A DNA stretch of 64,000 bases from Escherichia sp. E1V33 (GTDB lineage: Bacteria > Pseudomonadota > Gammaproteobacteria > Enterobacterales > Enterobacteriaceae), in contig NZ_RHJI01000005.1 in NCBI RefSeq assembly GCF_004211955.1, forward strand, positions 245,236 through 309,235, in the 5' to 3' direction. This document shows positions 40,510 to 49,724 of the stretch, piece by piece. Position 1 is the first letter of the stretch. Every line of letters starts with the position of its first letter. The notes under the pieces were generated by a model. The model did not search any database, was not told the origin of the DNA, and saw only the letters and a program-made list of their open reading frames with translations. The position numbers were made by a program, and so were the translations under genes.

Positions 40510-41241
40510 ATGAAAAAAGTTCTGATTGCCGCGTTAATTGCAGGTTTTAGTCTTTCCGCCACAGCTGCCGAAACCATTCGTTTTGCTACCGAAGCCTCTT
40601 ATCCTCCGTTTGAATCGATGGACGCGAATAACCAGATCGTCGGTTTTGACGTCGACCTGGCGCAGGCATTGTGTAAAGAGATTGATGCAACCTGTACTTT
40701 CTCTAACCAGGCGTTTGACAGCCTGATCCCAAGCCTGAAATTCCGTCGCGTAGAAGCGGTAATGGCCGGGATGGATATCACCCCGGAACGTGAAAAGCAG
40801 GTACTGTTTACCACGCCGTACTATGACAACTCTGCCCTGTTTGTGGGTCAGCAGGGTAAATACACCAGCGTTGATCAGCTGAAAGGCAAAAAAGTCGGCG
40901 TACAGAACGGTACGACTCACCAGAAATTCATTATGGATAAGCATCCGGAAATCACTACCGTGCCATATGACAGCTACCAGAACGCAAAACTGGATCTGCA
41001 AAACGGTCGTATCGACAGCGTATTTGGCGACACCGCAGTGGTAACCGAATGGCTGAAAGATAACCCGAAACTGGCGGCAGTGGGCGATAAAGTGACCGAT
41101 AAAGATTACTTCGGTACTGGTCTCGGCATCGCAGTACGCCAGGGCAACACTGAGCTGCAGCAGAAATTCAACACTGCGCTGGAAAAAGTGAAGAAAGATG
41201 GCACTTACGAAACCATCTACAACAAATGGTTCCAGAAGTAA
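40510..41241 (+). CDS. artI: ArtI, periplasmic binding protein
   Basis: A 243-residue solute-binding protein of the polar amino acid family. The signal peptide is MKKVLIAALIAGFSLSATAA. The family motif FATEASYPPFESMDANNQIV is followed by GFDVDLAQALCKE and a Cys pair. It is a close paralogue of ArtJ 2.4 kb downstream. The ligand of ArtI is less certain than that of ArtJ. Second gene of the operon. Confidence 0.98.
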   Translation: MKKVLIAALIAGFSLSATAAETIRFATEASYPPFESMDANNQIVGFDVDLAQALCKEIDATCTFSNQAFDSLIPSLKFRRVEAVMAGMDITPEREKQVLFTTPYYDNSALFVGQQGKYTSVDQLKGKKVGVQNGTTHQKFIMDKHPEITTVPYDSYQNAKLDLQNGRIDSVFGDTAVVTEWLKDNPKLAAVGDKVTDKDYFGTGLGIAVRQGNTELQQKFNTALEKVKKDGTYETIYNKWFQK

Positions 41242-41247
41242 TTCCTG

Positions 41248-41964
41248 ATGAATGAATTTTTTCCTTTAGCAAGCGCCGCCGGGATGACCGTCGGCCTTGC
41301 CGTCTGTGCATTGATTGTCGGACTGGCGTTGGCGATGTTCTTTGCGGTGTGGGAGTCTGCAAAATGGCGTCCTGTCGCGTGGGCAGGTTCAGCGCTGGTA
41401 ACCATTCTACGTGGCCTGCCAGAAATTCTGGTGGTGCTGTTTATCTATTTTGGCTCCTCACAGCTGCTGCTGATGCTTTCGGATGGCTTCACCATCAATC
41501 TTGGGATCGTACAGATCCCGGTGCAGATGGACATCGAGAACTTCGACGTTAGCCCGTTCCTTTGTGGTGTCATCGCTCTGTCGCTGCTGTATGCCGCCTA
41601 TGCCTCGCAAACGCTGCGCGGCGCGTTGAAAGCGGTACCGGTGGGCCAGTGGGAATCTGGTCAGGCGCTGGGGCTGTCGAAATCGGCTATCTTTTTCCGT
41701 CTGGTGATGCCGCAGATGTGGCGTCATGCGCTGCCTGGCCTCGGTAACCAGTGGCTGGTGCTGCTGAAAGATACCGCGCTGGTCAGTTTGATTAGTGTGA
41801 ATGATTTAATGCTACAAACCAAAAGCATCGCTACCCGTACCCAGGAACCATTTACCTGGTACATTGTGGCGGCGGCGATTTACCTGGTGATCACCCTGTT
41901 GAGTCAGTACATTCTCAAACGCATTGACCTGCGCGCGACACGTTTTGAGCGGAGGCCTGGCTAA
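41248..41964 (+). CDS. artQ: ArtQ, permease of the arginine ABC transporter
   Basis: A 238-residue inner-membrane permease of the HisMQ family with about five helices and the EAA loop ([21 protein letters not shown]) that contacts ArtP. Its stop overlaps the start of artM by one base (TAATG). It forms the channel together with ArtM. Confidence 0.98.
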   Translation: MNEFFPLASAAGMTVGLAVCALIVGLALAMFFAVWESAKWRPVAWAGSALVTILRGLPEILVVLFIYFGSSQLLLMLSDGFTINLGIVQIPVQMDIENFDVSPFLCGVIALSLLYAAYASQTLRGALKAVPVGQWESGQALGLSKSAIFFRLVMPQMWRHALPGLGNQWLVLLKDTALVSLISVNDLMLQTKSIATRTQEPFTWYIVAAAIYLVITLLSQYILKRIDLRATRFERRPG

Positions 41965-42632
41965 TGTTTGAGTATTTACCCGAACTGATGAAAGGGCTGC
42001 ACACCAGCCTGACGCTGACGGTTGCCTCGCTGATTGTGGCGCTGATTCTGGCGTTGATTTTTACCATCATCCTGACGCTGAAAACGCCGGTGCTGGTGTG
42101 GCTGGTGCGTGGTTATATCACACTGTTTACCGGCACGCCTCTGCTGGTGCAGATCTTCCTGATTTACTACGGGCCGGGCCAGTTCCCGACGTTGCAGGAA
42201 TATCCGGCACTGTGGCATTTGTTGTCAGAACCGTGGTTATGTGCGTTGATTGCGTTATCGCTGAACAGTGCGGCGTATACCACGCAGCTGTTTTACGGTG
42301 CCATTCGCGCGATCCCGGAAGGTCAATGGCAATCCTGTAGCGCTCTGGGAATGAGTAAAAAAGATACGCTGGCGATCCTGCTGCCGTATGCCTTTAAACG
42401 CTCACTCTCTTCTTATTCCAACGAAGTGGTGCTGGTGTTCAAAAGTACCTCTCTGGCTTACACCATTACGCTGATGGAAGTGATGGGTTACAGCCAGTTG
42501 TTGTACGGGCGCACCTACGATGTGATGGTATTTGGCGCGGCGGGGATTATTTACCTGATCGTTAACGGCCTGCTGACGCTGATGATGCGTCTGATCGAGC
42601 GTAAAGCGCTGGCATTCGAACGGCGGAATTAA
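41964..42632 (+). CDS. artM: ArtM, permease of the arginine ABC transporter
   Basis: A 222-residue HisMQ-family permease with the EAA loop AIPEGQWQSCSALGMSKKDT. It pairs with ArtQ. Last gene of artPIQM; REP sequences and a terminator separate it from artJ. Confidence 0.98.
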   Translation: MFEYLPELMKGLHTSLTLTVASLIVALILALIFTIILTLKTPVLVWLVRGYITLFTGTPLLVQIFLIYYGPGQFPTLQEYPALWHLLSEPWLCALIALSLNSAAYTTQLFYGAIRAIPEGQWQSCSALGMSKKDTLAILLPYAFKRSLSSYSNEVVLVFKSTSLAYTITLMEVMGYSQLLYGRTYDVMVFGAAGIIYLIVNGLLTLMMRLIERKALAFERRN

Positions 42633-42661
42633 TGTGGCTGCGTACATTCGCCGGGGGTTTT

Positions 42662-42748
42662 GTAGGTCTGATAAGACGCGCCAGCGTCGCATCAGACATC
42701 AGCACGGTGCCTGTGCCGGATGCGGCGTGGACGCCTTATCCGGCCTAC
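42662..42748. repeat. REP pair (BIME) between artM and artJ
   Basis: Two inverted REP units face each other: GTAGGTCTGATAAGACGCG...GCGTCGCATCAGAC and TGCCGGATGCGGCGTG...GCCTTATCCGGCCTAC. The sequence GCCGGATGCGGCG is the standard REP core. Confidence 0.9.
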
Positions 42749-42770
42749 ATAGTGCATAAATTCTTATAAT

Positions 42771-42808
42771 AAAGACGGACAACTCACTAAGTTGTCCGTC
42801 TTTTTTTA
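42771..42808 (+). terminator. Terminator of artPIQM
   Basis: A 14-bp perfect stem AAAGACGGACAACT/AGTTGTCCGTCTTT with a 5-nt loop is followed by a T-run. Confidence 0.93.
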
Positions 42809-42835
42809 TTTCATGCAAATTATTTAATCATATTT

Positions 42836-42853
42836 ATTGCATATAAATTCACT
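42836..42853 (+). promoter_or_regulatory. ARG box of artJ
   Basis: TTGCATATAAATTCACTT matches the ArgR operator TGAATNNNNATTCA with a single mismatch in the defined bases. artJ is the art gene most strongly repressed by arginine in E. coli, consistent with this better site. It lies 70 bp before the start codon. Confidence 0.7.
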
Positions 42854-42922
42854 TGATGGCATTGTTATCCCATGCCGCAGACACGGCCAATAATCATAAG
42901 ATTGACAGACGGGAGTTCCATC

Positions 42923-43654
42923 ATGAAAAAGTTAGTTCTTGCCGCATTACTGGCATCCTATGCGTTCGGCGCTTCTGCCGCAGAGAAAATCAATTTTGGC
43001 GTATCAGCGACCTATCCGCCGTTCGAGTCGATGGATGCCAATAACCAGATCGTCGGCTTTGATATCGACCTGGCAAAAGCGTTATGCAAACAGATGCAGG
43101 CAGAATGTACTTTTACCAATCACGCGTTCGACAGCCTGATCCCGTCACTGAAATTCAGGAAATATGACGCCGTAATCTCCGGTATGGATATCACACCAGA
43201 TCGTAGCAAGCAGGTATCGTTCACCACGCCCTATTACGAAAACTCAGCCGTCGTGATTGCCAAAAAAGATACCTACAAAACGTTTACCGACCTGAAAGGC
43301 AAACGCATTGGGATGGAAAACGGTACTACGCACCAGAAATATATTCAGGATCAGCACCCGGAAGTGAAAACTGTCTCCTATGACAGTTATCAAAATGCCT
43401 TTATCGATCTGAAAAATGGCCGTATTGATGGCGTATTTGGTGACACTGCGGTGGTTAATGAATGGCTGAAAACCAATCCGCAACTGGGCGTTGCTACTGA
43501 AAAAGTGACCGATCCGCAATACTTCGGCACCGGCCTGGGTATCGCTGTACGTCCGGATAACAAAGCTCTGCTGGAAAAACTGAATAACGCGCTGGCAGCA
43601 ATTAAAGCTGACGGTACATATCAGAAAATCAGCGATCAGTGGTTCCCGCAATAA
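42923..43654 (+). CDS. artJ: ArtJ, periplasmic arginine-binding protein
   Basis: A 243-residue solute-binding protein with signal peptide MKKLVLAALLASYAFGASAA and the binding motif FGVSATYPPFESMDANNQIV. It binds L-arginine specifically and uses the ArtPQM membrane complex. The ATG at 42923 follows GGGAG. It is transcribed separately from artPIQM and is the last backbone gene before the sulfatase insertion. Confidence 0.98.
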   Translation: MKKLVLAALLASYAFGASAAEKINFGVSATYPPFESMDANNQIVGFDIDLAKALCKQMQAECTFTNHAFDSLIPSLKFRKYDAVISGMDITPDRSKQVSFTTPYYENSAVVIAKKDTYKTFTDLKGKRIGMENGTTHQKYIQDQHPEVKTVSYDSYQNAFIDLKNGRIDGVFGDTAVVNEWLKTNPQLGVATEKVTDPQYFGTGLGIAVRPDNKALLEKLNNALAAIKADGTYQKISDQWFPQ

Positions 43655-43661
43655 TTATTCA

Positions 43662-43695
43662 TTTGCCGGAGTGGGCGAACACCCACTCCGGCAAA
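43662..43695. terminator. Bidirectional terminator between artJ and the sulfatase gene
   Basis: The stem TTTGCCGGAGTGGG/CCCACTCCGGCAAA has a 6-nt loop. It serves two convergent genes and marks the junction of backbone and accessory cluster. Confidence 0.85.
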
Positions 43696-43704
43696 ATCAC
43701 TTCT

Positions 43705-45186
43705 CTACGCTAATCCCAGGCGCTGAAACTGCTCTGGTGGCGCATCATTATCTTTCATCAACTGAATCAGCAACGCGATCATCCGTGACTCGATCACATC
43801 ATCATGAATTGGATGTAGCTGCTGCGGATCGTTTTGCAGATCAAACAGCAAATGACCAAACTGATTCAACCCCTTATATTTTTCCTGTGCCGGGATGCGT
43901 AATACCTGTAACCCTTTGGTAAAACGAAACGGTGGGGCCAGCGATAAAGCCCGCATCTCATCCACCGGATAGCGGCTGTTCATTTTGCAGGACATCAACG
44001 TGTAGTTGGCAATATCATCCTCACGCCCCGGCAGCGCTGCACGCATATAGACAAAACGCCCATCGGTTACGTTAACATGACCACTGAAGACACCAAACAT
44101 CGCCGAGCTGCGTACTGGTTCATCGTGACTGACCGTTTTCGCCAGCGGTTGCCCCTGCACATCGGGCGGCACTGGCTGTTGAAAAAAGTCATACAACGTT
44201 GGCGCCCAGTCGATCATTTGTACCAGTGCCTGGCGCCGCTCTCCTTTTACACCACTGCGCGGGTCCCAGATAAACAACGGATTATTGGCAACTTCGTTGT
44301 AATAAGGCATCTGGTTTTTCGCCCACCAGCCATGCTCACCGAGTAAAAAGCCGTGGTCAGTGCCGACAATCAGCATGGTATCTCGCCACAGATCGTGCTC
44401 ATCCATCAGGTCGAGAATGCGCCCCAGGTTGCGATCGCACATCGACACCAGCGAACGATACCGGCAACGGATGTGCTCCACGGCCTCGTCGCTCTCCTGC
44501 ACCCGGCCACGCGGCCAGTCATAATGCGGTCCATCCCAGTTATCTTCATACAAGGAAAGATACTCTTCCGTTGTGTGAAACGGCTCGTGCGGATCAAACG
44601 TTTCGACCTGCAATAACCAGTTATCTTCCGCGTGATTTTTGTGGATAAAGGCACAGCCTGAATCAAACACTTTAGTTTGTGGAAAATCCGCTTCCTGCTG
44701 AATATATTCCCGGTTTGCCCAGTCATGGCGCCACAGACCAGAAACACCGCCACCGGTCTGCTTTTGCGGCACCCGTAGCACCTCGGGAATAGGCGGTTGC
44801 GCAACGCTCGCATGCCAGTGATCGCCTTCCTGTCCGCGCACAATCTCCCACGAACTGTAGCGATTATGATAATTCCCGCCGCCATCTTCCCAGTAATGCA
44901 AATGATCGCTTATCAGGTGGGTATAGATCCCCGCCTTTTTAAGCAGCTCCGGCATGGAGTCGTCAAACGGTTCTAACGGCCCCCACTCCCGATGCAGGAA
45001 GTTACATCGCCCGGTATGCAACTCCCGCCGGGCAGGCATACACGGCATACTGCCGACGTAACTGTTTTCAAAGGTGGCGGCATGAGCCGCCAGACGTTGG
45101 AAATTAGGCGCTTTGGTTAACGCATCGCCATAAGGTGGCAGATAACGTTTATTCAGACTATCGAACAGTAGAATAATCGCTCTCAT
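43705..45186 (-). CDS. Cys-type sulfatase, cytoplasmic
   Basis: A 493-residue member of the sulfatase superfamily. The metal-binding Asp is at residue 9 (ILLFDSLNKRYLPPYG). The formylglycine motif CMPARRELHTGR starts at Cys49 and fits C-x-P-x-R-x4-TGR. A second metal site is in VGTDHGFLLGEHGWW. There is no signal peptide, so it would act on a substrate already inside the cell. Cys49 needs conversion to formylglycine by a maturase, none of which is encoded nearby. It is 11 bp from the PTS IIB gene, so the substrate is probably a sulfated sugar imported by that PTS. Not part of the K-12 artJ-rlmC interval. The substrate is unknown. Confidence 0.9.
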   Translation of the reverse strand: MRAIILLFDSLNKRYLPPYGDALTKAPNFQRLAAHAATFENSYVGSMPCMPARRELHTGRCNFLHREWGPLEPFDDSMPELLKKAGIYTHLISDHLHYWEDGGGNYHNRYSSWEIVRGQEGDHWHASVAQPPIPEVLRVPQKQTGGGVSGLWRHDWANREYIQQEADFPQTKVFDSGCAFIHKNHAEDNWLLQVETFDPHEPFHTTEEYLSLYEDNWDGPHYDWPRGRVQESDEAVEHIRCRYRSLVSMCDRNLGRILDLMDEHDLWRDTMLIVGTDHGFLLGEHGWWAKNQMPYYNEVANNPLFIWDPRSGVKGERRQALVQMIDWAPTLYDFFQQPVPPDVQGQPLAKTVSHDEPVRSSAMFGVFSGHVNVTDGRFVYMRAALPGREDDIANYTLMSCKMNSRYPVDEMRALSLAPPFRFTKGLQVLRIPAQEKYKGLNQFGHLLFDLQNDPQQLHPIHDDVIESRMIALLIQLMKDNDAPPEQFQRLGLA

Positions 45187-45197
45187 TACGCCCTACC

Positions 45198-45518
45198 TTA
45201 TTGATTAATTAAATGCGGAAAATGTTGCTGAACCACTTCATAAATTTGCTGACCAATAGTTTCACCGTCCATAATATTCTCTATAGGAATCAAATATTGC
45301 CCTTGTTTCGGGTCAAGACTAACCACATCGAGTAATTTTTTGGAAATAGCAAAAATATCCGCCCAGTCGGTAAATCCGCCGACTTCACCTGCGGCGGTAT
45401 GTTCCATTTCAACTTTGAAATCATATTTGGTCAGCGCTTTTTTAACGACCGTTTGTAACATAACGCTACTGCCTACACCGTAACCACAGACAAACAGAAT
45501 ATTAATTGTATCTTTCAT
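45198..45518 (-). CDS. PTS IIB component, ascorbate (SgaB/UlaB) family
   Basis: A 106-residue cytoplasmic phosphocarrier. The phosphorylated Cys is residue 11 in ILFVCGYGVGSSVML, followed by the family P-loop. It receives phosphate from a IIA protein and passes it to the sugar carried by the IIC protein encoded 21 bp upstream. No IIA gene is present in the cluster, so a IIA from another system must serve it. Confidence 0.9.
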   Translation of the reverse strand: MKDTINILFVCGYGVGSSVMLQTVVKKALTKYDFKVEMEHTAAGEVGGFTDWADIFAISKKLLDVVSLDPKQGQYLIPIENIMDGETIGQQIYEVVQQHFPHLINQ

Positions 45519-45539
45519 TTTTAAACCCTTAATATTTAA

Positions 45540-46865
45540 TTAACCCGCGTAAGGACCAAGATGGAATGTTGCAGCGATAAATTTCAGAACTTCACAAATA
45601 GCAGGCCATACGGTTGCCCAGTCAAATATTCCTGTCCAGCCGACGCCATTTTCAGCAAGCCCGGTTAACGGAATAGCCCACACCGTACCGAAGGTCTGAA
45701 TAATACCCAGCAAGAACGTACAGATAATTACGGAACGGTATCCGCCCATGCGGTTTGCTAATACGCCAATTGGACCGCCAGAGAAAAACAGAGGTACAAA
45801 GCCAGGCAATACCATAATTGGGCTGTGAACCAGTAATAAGATCCCCATCGAAAAAATGGTGCCAAAAGTACAGAAGACGAAGCCTAACGTTGCCGCATTG
45901 GGTGAAAAAGGCAACAGCGCGGCAACATCGACAGCAGGAATAGCGTTAGGAATAAAGCGATCTTGCCAGCCTTTAAACGAACCGTTAATTTCACCGACCA
46001 TCATGCGCACACCCTGCAGCAGAATGACCATATACATGGAGAACTGTAAGCCAAGGTTGATGATATAGATATACCAGGGCTTGCCTTTCGCCATTAACTG
46101 GACATTATCGATACCCGTTGATAGCAAGAAACCACCGACAAACAGCGTCATCACAATGGCGATAGCCGTCACGTTGTGGTTAAAAATCGCCAGCCAGCCG
46201 GGGAGTTTCAGGTTTTCAGCATCGTGCTTTTCGGGGTCACCAAATTTATGGGCGAATTTGGAGAAAAACCACAATCCCAACATCTGGTTATGAGCAATGG
46301 TAAAACCGGCATCTTTGGTAACTTTGGCAATGGGCTTAACAATGAGCGTGGTGGAGAACGCCCAGAATACACCCGTTAATATTCCGGCAATAATAATGGA
46401 TGTAGTCCAGCTAAAACCCAGCCAAAAGACAATCAACCATAATACCGCCTGAGAATGTGAAACACCGGTATTCCCTGTCAAAAATATCCCTTTGGCACCA
46501 GTATACCGACCAAATAATACCAGCAGCAGGTTGGTAAAAAACGCCAGTACAAATACATACCCGACATAACCAAAATTATCCCCCAATGCAATTTGCGTTG
46601 CCGCTTTCATTGCGTAGGAATCCATTAAATATCCGTGAACACCATAGGCTTTACTTACGGCTTCTGCTACCGGTTTAAATGTTGCGGAAAACTGGAAACC
46701 ACCAAATAACACCATCATTAATCCCACCATGGCGCTGACCATGCCGGTAATAATTTTTATTGGCGATTTCTTATCAAGGGCATAACCAATACCCACCAGC
46801 AAACCAATTAAAATTGCCGGTTCAGTTAAAAACGTTTGAATAACATCTATGAATTTGGCAAACAT
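45540..46865 (-). CDS. PTS IIC component, ascorbate (SgaT/UlaA) family
   Basis: A 441-residue polytopic inner-membrane transporter with about 11 hydrophobic segments. Family features are GNTGVSHSQAVLWL near residue 135 and HNQMLGLWFFSKFAHKFGDPEKHDAE, a His-rich cytoplasmic loop. The likely substrate is a sulfated or acidic sugar, judged from the linked sulfatase. ATG at 46865 was chosen because GGAGGG precedes it; an ATG six codons earlier lacks a ribosome site. First gene of the operon. Confidence 0.88.
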   Translation of the reverse strand: MFAKFIDVIQTFLTEPAILIGLLVGIGYALDKKSPIKIITGMVSAMVGLMMVLFGGFQFSATFKPVAEAVSKAYGVHGYLMDSYAMKAATQIALGDNFGYVGYVFVLAFFTNLLLVLFGRYTGAKGIFLTGNTGVSHSQAVLWLIVFWLGFSWTTSIIIAGILTGVFWAFSTTLIVKPIAKVTKDAGFTIAHNQMLGLWFFSKFAHKFGDPEKHDAENLKLPGWLAIFNHNVTAIAIVMTLFVGGFLLSTGIDNVQLMAKGKPWYIYIINLGLQFSMYMVILLQGVRMMVGEINGSFKGWQDRFIPNAIPAVDVAALLPFSPNAATLGFVFCTFGTIFSMGILLLVHSPIMVLPGFVPLFFSGGPIGVLANRMGGYRSVIICTFLLGIIQTFGTVWAIPLTGLAENGVGWTGIFDWATVWPAICEVLKFIAATFHLGPYAG

Positions 46866-47074
46866 CGTCGGAACGCCCTCCATAAGCGTACATTTCCGTT
46901 GTCAATGCATGAACCTTCTGCTGACGTTAATAATGTCTCAGGAAATTTTGTGTTTCGCTAAGCAATGCCTCTGTATGTATTCGGTAAGTGCACTGTAGTA
47001 ATCAAAACAGTTCAATTAAAGATCTTATTTGATTATTTGTGATTTGATTTGCAAAAATAGAGCAATATATAACC

Positions 47075-47108
47075 GTGATCGATCGGTTATTATTAATCGA
47101 TCGATCAC
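47075..47108. promoter_or_regulatory. 34-bp palindrome with four GATC sites
   Basis: GTGATCGATCG and CGATCGATCAC are perfect 11-bp inverted arms around a 12-bp AT-rich centre (GTTATTATTAAT), which is itself nearly symmetric. GATC occurs at 47077, 47081, 47099 and 47103. It lies 210 bp upstream of the PTS IIC start, in the only sizeable gap of the cluster, and 55 bp past the rlmC stop. It looks like an operator whose binding could depend on Dam methylation. The regulator is unknown; none is encoded in the cluster. Confidence 0.6.
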
Positions 47109-47162
47109 GATTATTATTTTGAGTGAATAGTTGTTGCCGAAAAATTTACTGCCGTGATGTAT

Positions 47163-48290
47163 TTAAATTTTTACCAGCAGCGTCAACACTTCATAATGCG
47201 CGGTGTGAGGGAACATATCGAAAAGCTGCACCCGTTCAATGCGATAACCAGGCAGTTCTCGGATATCTTTCGCCATGGTTTGGGCGTTACAGCTGGAGTA
47301 GATGATAAAACGCGGTGCCATCGTTGAGAGATAATCACACAGCGGTTTACCAATGCCGCGGCGCGGCGGGTTAACCAACACCAGCTCCGGTACCTCCCCC
47401 TGAGCGGTGGCAAACTGAGTGGAGTCCAGCGCCTGAAATTGCAAACGTGTTAAGCCCAGTTCAGCGGCTGACTGCTTTGCACAGGCAATGGCCTCTGGCG
47501 CAATTTCGATCCCGGTTAATTGCATGTCAGGCGTCGCGCAGTGTAAACCAAAGCCCCCCACACCGCAGAACAGATCCCACATATGTTTAACCGGCAGCTG
47601 CCGTACCCAGTCGCGCGCGGTAGCGTACAGCTGGCTGGCGACCGCCGGATTAGTCTGGAAGAAACTTTGCGGACGGATCCACAGCGGCACATCGTTAAAA
47701 CGCTCTGCCAGCGCCTGTTGTTCAGTCAGGTAAATCTCCGTCTCCCCTTCCATAATCGCCATATGTACCGGCTGAATGTTGACGGTAATAACTTTCAGCT
47801 GCGGCAGTTGTTCCTGTAACCACGGCAGCGCCTTACGCAGTTGCGCCAGTTTGGTTTCAGAACGCAGTACAAAGCGCAGCATCATACCGCCATCTGTTTG
47901 GCTTTCGGTCAGCAGAATGTATTTCAGTTCGCCACGCTTACGCGCCACGTTATAAGGCGTTAGCCCCGCACGAGCGATAAACGGTTTTAGCGCCGCAAAA
48001 ACGGGCGCAAATGAGGCAGGATAAAGCGGGCAGTCGCAAAGGTCTTCCGGCGTGCCGTCGCGATGCAGCATACCGAGCAGTGGTTTTTCAACGCTACCAC
48101 TCACCACCATTTTGGCTTTATTACGAAACCCTTGCTCCGGGCCAGACACCGGCGCGCACCATTCCACGACCGAAAAATCGGCGAGCAGATTTTTAAGATC
48201 GGCGGTTTTAGAGGAAAGTTGCTCTGGAATCGGCTGCGTTATCCACTGACAGGAACGACAGCGACCCGCGTCGTAAAGTGCGCACTGCAT
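47163..48290 (-). CDS. rlmC: RlmC (RumB), 23S rRNA m5U747 methyltransferase
   Basis: A 375-residue SAM-dependent enzyme that methylates U747 of 23S rRNA. N-terminal cysteines ([16 protein letters not shown] plus a later CDCP) bind a [4Fe-4S] cluster. The SAM site is [15 protein letters not shown], and the catalytic Cys lies in [13 protein letters not shown]. It is full length. It is followed by the sulfatase-PTS cluster on the same strand, but across a 297-bp gap. Confidence 0.97.
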   Translation of the reverse strand: MQCALYDAGRCRSCQWITQPIPEQLSSKTADLKNLLADFSVVEWCAPVSGPEQGFRNKAKMVVSGSVEKPLLGMLHRDGTPEDLCDCPLYPASFAPVFAALKPFIARAGLTPYNVARKRGELKYILLTESQTDGGMMLRFVLRSETKLAQLRKALPWLQEQLPQLKVITVNIQPVHMAIMEGETEIYLTEQQALAERFNDVPLWIRPQSFFQTNPAVASQLYATARDWVRQLPVKHMWDLFCGVGGFGLHCATPDMQLTGIEIAPEAIACAKQSAAELGLTRLQFQALDSTQFATAQGEVPELVLVNPPRRGIGKPLCDYLSTMAPRFIIYSSCNAQTMAKDIRELPGYRIERVQLFDMFPHTAHYEVLTLLVKI

Positions 48291-48330
48291 ACATTGACCT
48301 TCACATCATCAGGGGCGACGATTATACACA

Positions 48331-48819
48331 TTATTGCAACTGGAAGAACCGCCGACTGGCGGCGGGAAAGAACAGCAGCATCAGGATAAGCATATCCGGC
48401 AGCTTCTGCAGCATCAGGCTATGGAAGATTTCACGTTTCGATTCACCGGGAATACTGAACAGCTCCGGATAACCATAACCGAGCGAGGCCGCCCACAGAT
48501 AACTGGCGGCCGTGACTTGAGTCAGCAGATACAGCCAGCGCGCCCAGCGACGCCCTTTCACCAGTGAAAACGCACACCAGATCTCAATAAAAACCAGCAC
48601 CAGACTGCTTAAAAAGACCAGCGTTAAACTCCAGGTTTGTACGCTGCGATGAATGAATTCGCCAATACCGCGCACGCCCAGCGTATTGAAAATCATCAGC
48701 ACGTCGAGGCCACGGATCATAATAATGGCGAGCGCCGCCACCTGCACCAACGCAGGCACATTCAGGCGAGCATGAGATGAAGATGTTTTCTTAAAAAATC
48801 CCAACGTTTCGTCTTCCAT
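48331..48819 (-). CDS. ybjO: YbjO, inner-membrane protein
   Basis: A 162-residue protein with four predicted transmembrane segments (DUF2593). The function is unknown. It lies between the potFGHI operon and rlmC on the same strand, 59 bp after potI. Confidence 0.92.
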   Translation of the reverse strand: MEDETLGFFKKTSSSHARLNVPALVQVAALAIIMIRGLDVLMIFNTLGVRGIGEFIHRSVQTWSLTLVFLSSLVLVFIEIWCAFSLVKGRRWARWLYLLTQVTAASYLWAASLGYGYPELFSIPGESKREIFHSLMLQKLPDMLILMLLFFPAASRRFFQLQ

Positions 48820-48878
48820 GAAAACAATGCCGCGACATGCGCGGCATTATGTAGCCAGGTTGGCAAATTTTAGTGTCT

Positions 48879-49724
48879 TCAGCCACGTCTTGCACGCTGG
48901 ATATCGCGTATCCGCTGTTTTTCTGCGCGTGCCATCAGATACCAGGCGATAAATCCGACAATTCCGACCGCACCGAGGATCAATGTTGCCAGGGCGTTGA
49001 TTTCCGGATTCACCCCCATCCGCACGCTGGAGAAGACCAGCATCGGTAACGTGGTGGCTCCCGGCCCGGAAACAAAGCTGGCGATCACCAGATCATCAAG
49101 CGACAAAGTAAAAGCCAGTAACCAGCCAGAAATGATCGCGGGCATGATCATCGGTAGCGTAATGACGAAAAACACTTTCAGCGGCGTCGCACCGAGATCC
49201 ATCGCAGCTTCTTCTATCGAGCGATCCAGTTCCCGCAGACGCGAAGAAATAACGACCGCCACATAAGCCGTACAGAAAGTGACATGCGCCAGCCAGATGG
49301 TGAGCATGCCGCGATCCGCTGGCCAACCAATGGCGTGTGCAAGCGCGACAAACAATAGCAATAACGACAAGCCCGTGATCACATCTGGCATCACCAGCGG
49401 CGCGGTGATCATAAAAGCAAAACCATTTGATCCCCGAAACCGTCCAAAGCGTACCAGCACCACCGCCGCAATAGTCCCGAGGATCGCCGCCGCCGTCGCC
49501 GCACAGGCCGCAATTGTCAGGCTTAAACCAACCGCACTCATCATCGCGTCATCGCGCAATAACTCACCATACCAGCGCGTTGACCAGCCGGCCCACACCG
49601 TCACCAGCTTCGAGCTGTTAAACGAATAGATAACCAGCATCAGCATTGGCGCGTAGAGAAAGGTGAAACCCAACAGCAAAATCACAATTCGCCAGGGCGA
49701 ACGAACCACCGGTAAATTATTCAT
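48879..49724 (-). CDS. potI: PotI, putrescine ABC permease
   Basis: A 281-residue inner-membrane permease with six helices and the EAA loop (EEAAMDLGATPLKVFFVITLP). It partners PotH in the putrescine-specific PotFGHI importer. The start at 49724 overlaps the potH stop by 4 bp; the frame is open 14 codons upstream. Last gene of the operon. Confidence 0.98.
   Translation of the reverse strand: MNNLPVVRSPWRIVILLLGFTFLYAPMLMLVIYSFNSSKLVTVWAGWSTRWYGELLRDDAMMSAVGLSLTIAACAATAAAILGTIAAVVLVRFGRFRGSNGFAFMITAPLVMPDVITGLSLLLLFVALAHAIGWPADRGMLTIWLAHVTFCTAYVAVVISSRLRELDRSIEEAAMDLGATPLKVFFVITLPMIMPAIISGWLLAFTLSLDDLVIASFVSGPGATTLPMLVFSSVRMGVNPEINALATLILGAVGIVGFIAWYLMARAEKQRIRDIQRARRG

Noticed and set aside
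43705..45186. Periplasmic location of the sulfatase
   Set aside because: The N-terminus starts directly with the catalytic-domain strand and metal-binding Asp; there is no signal peptide.
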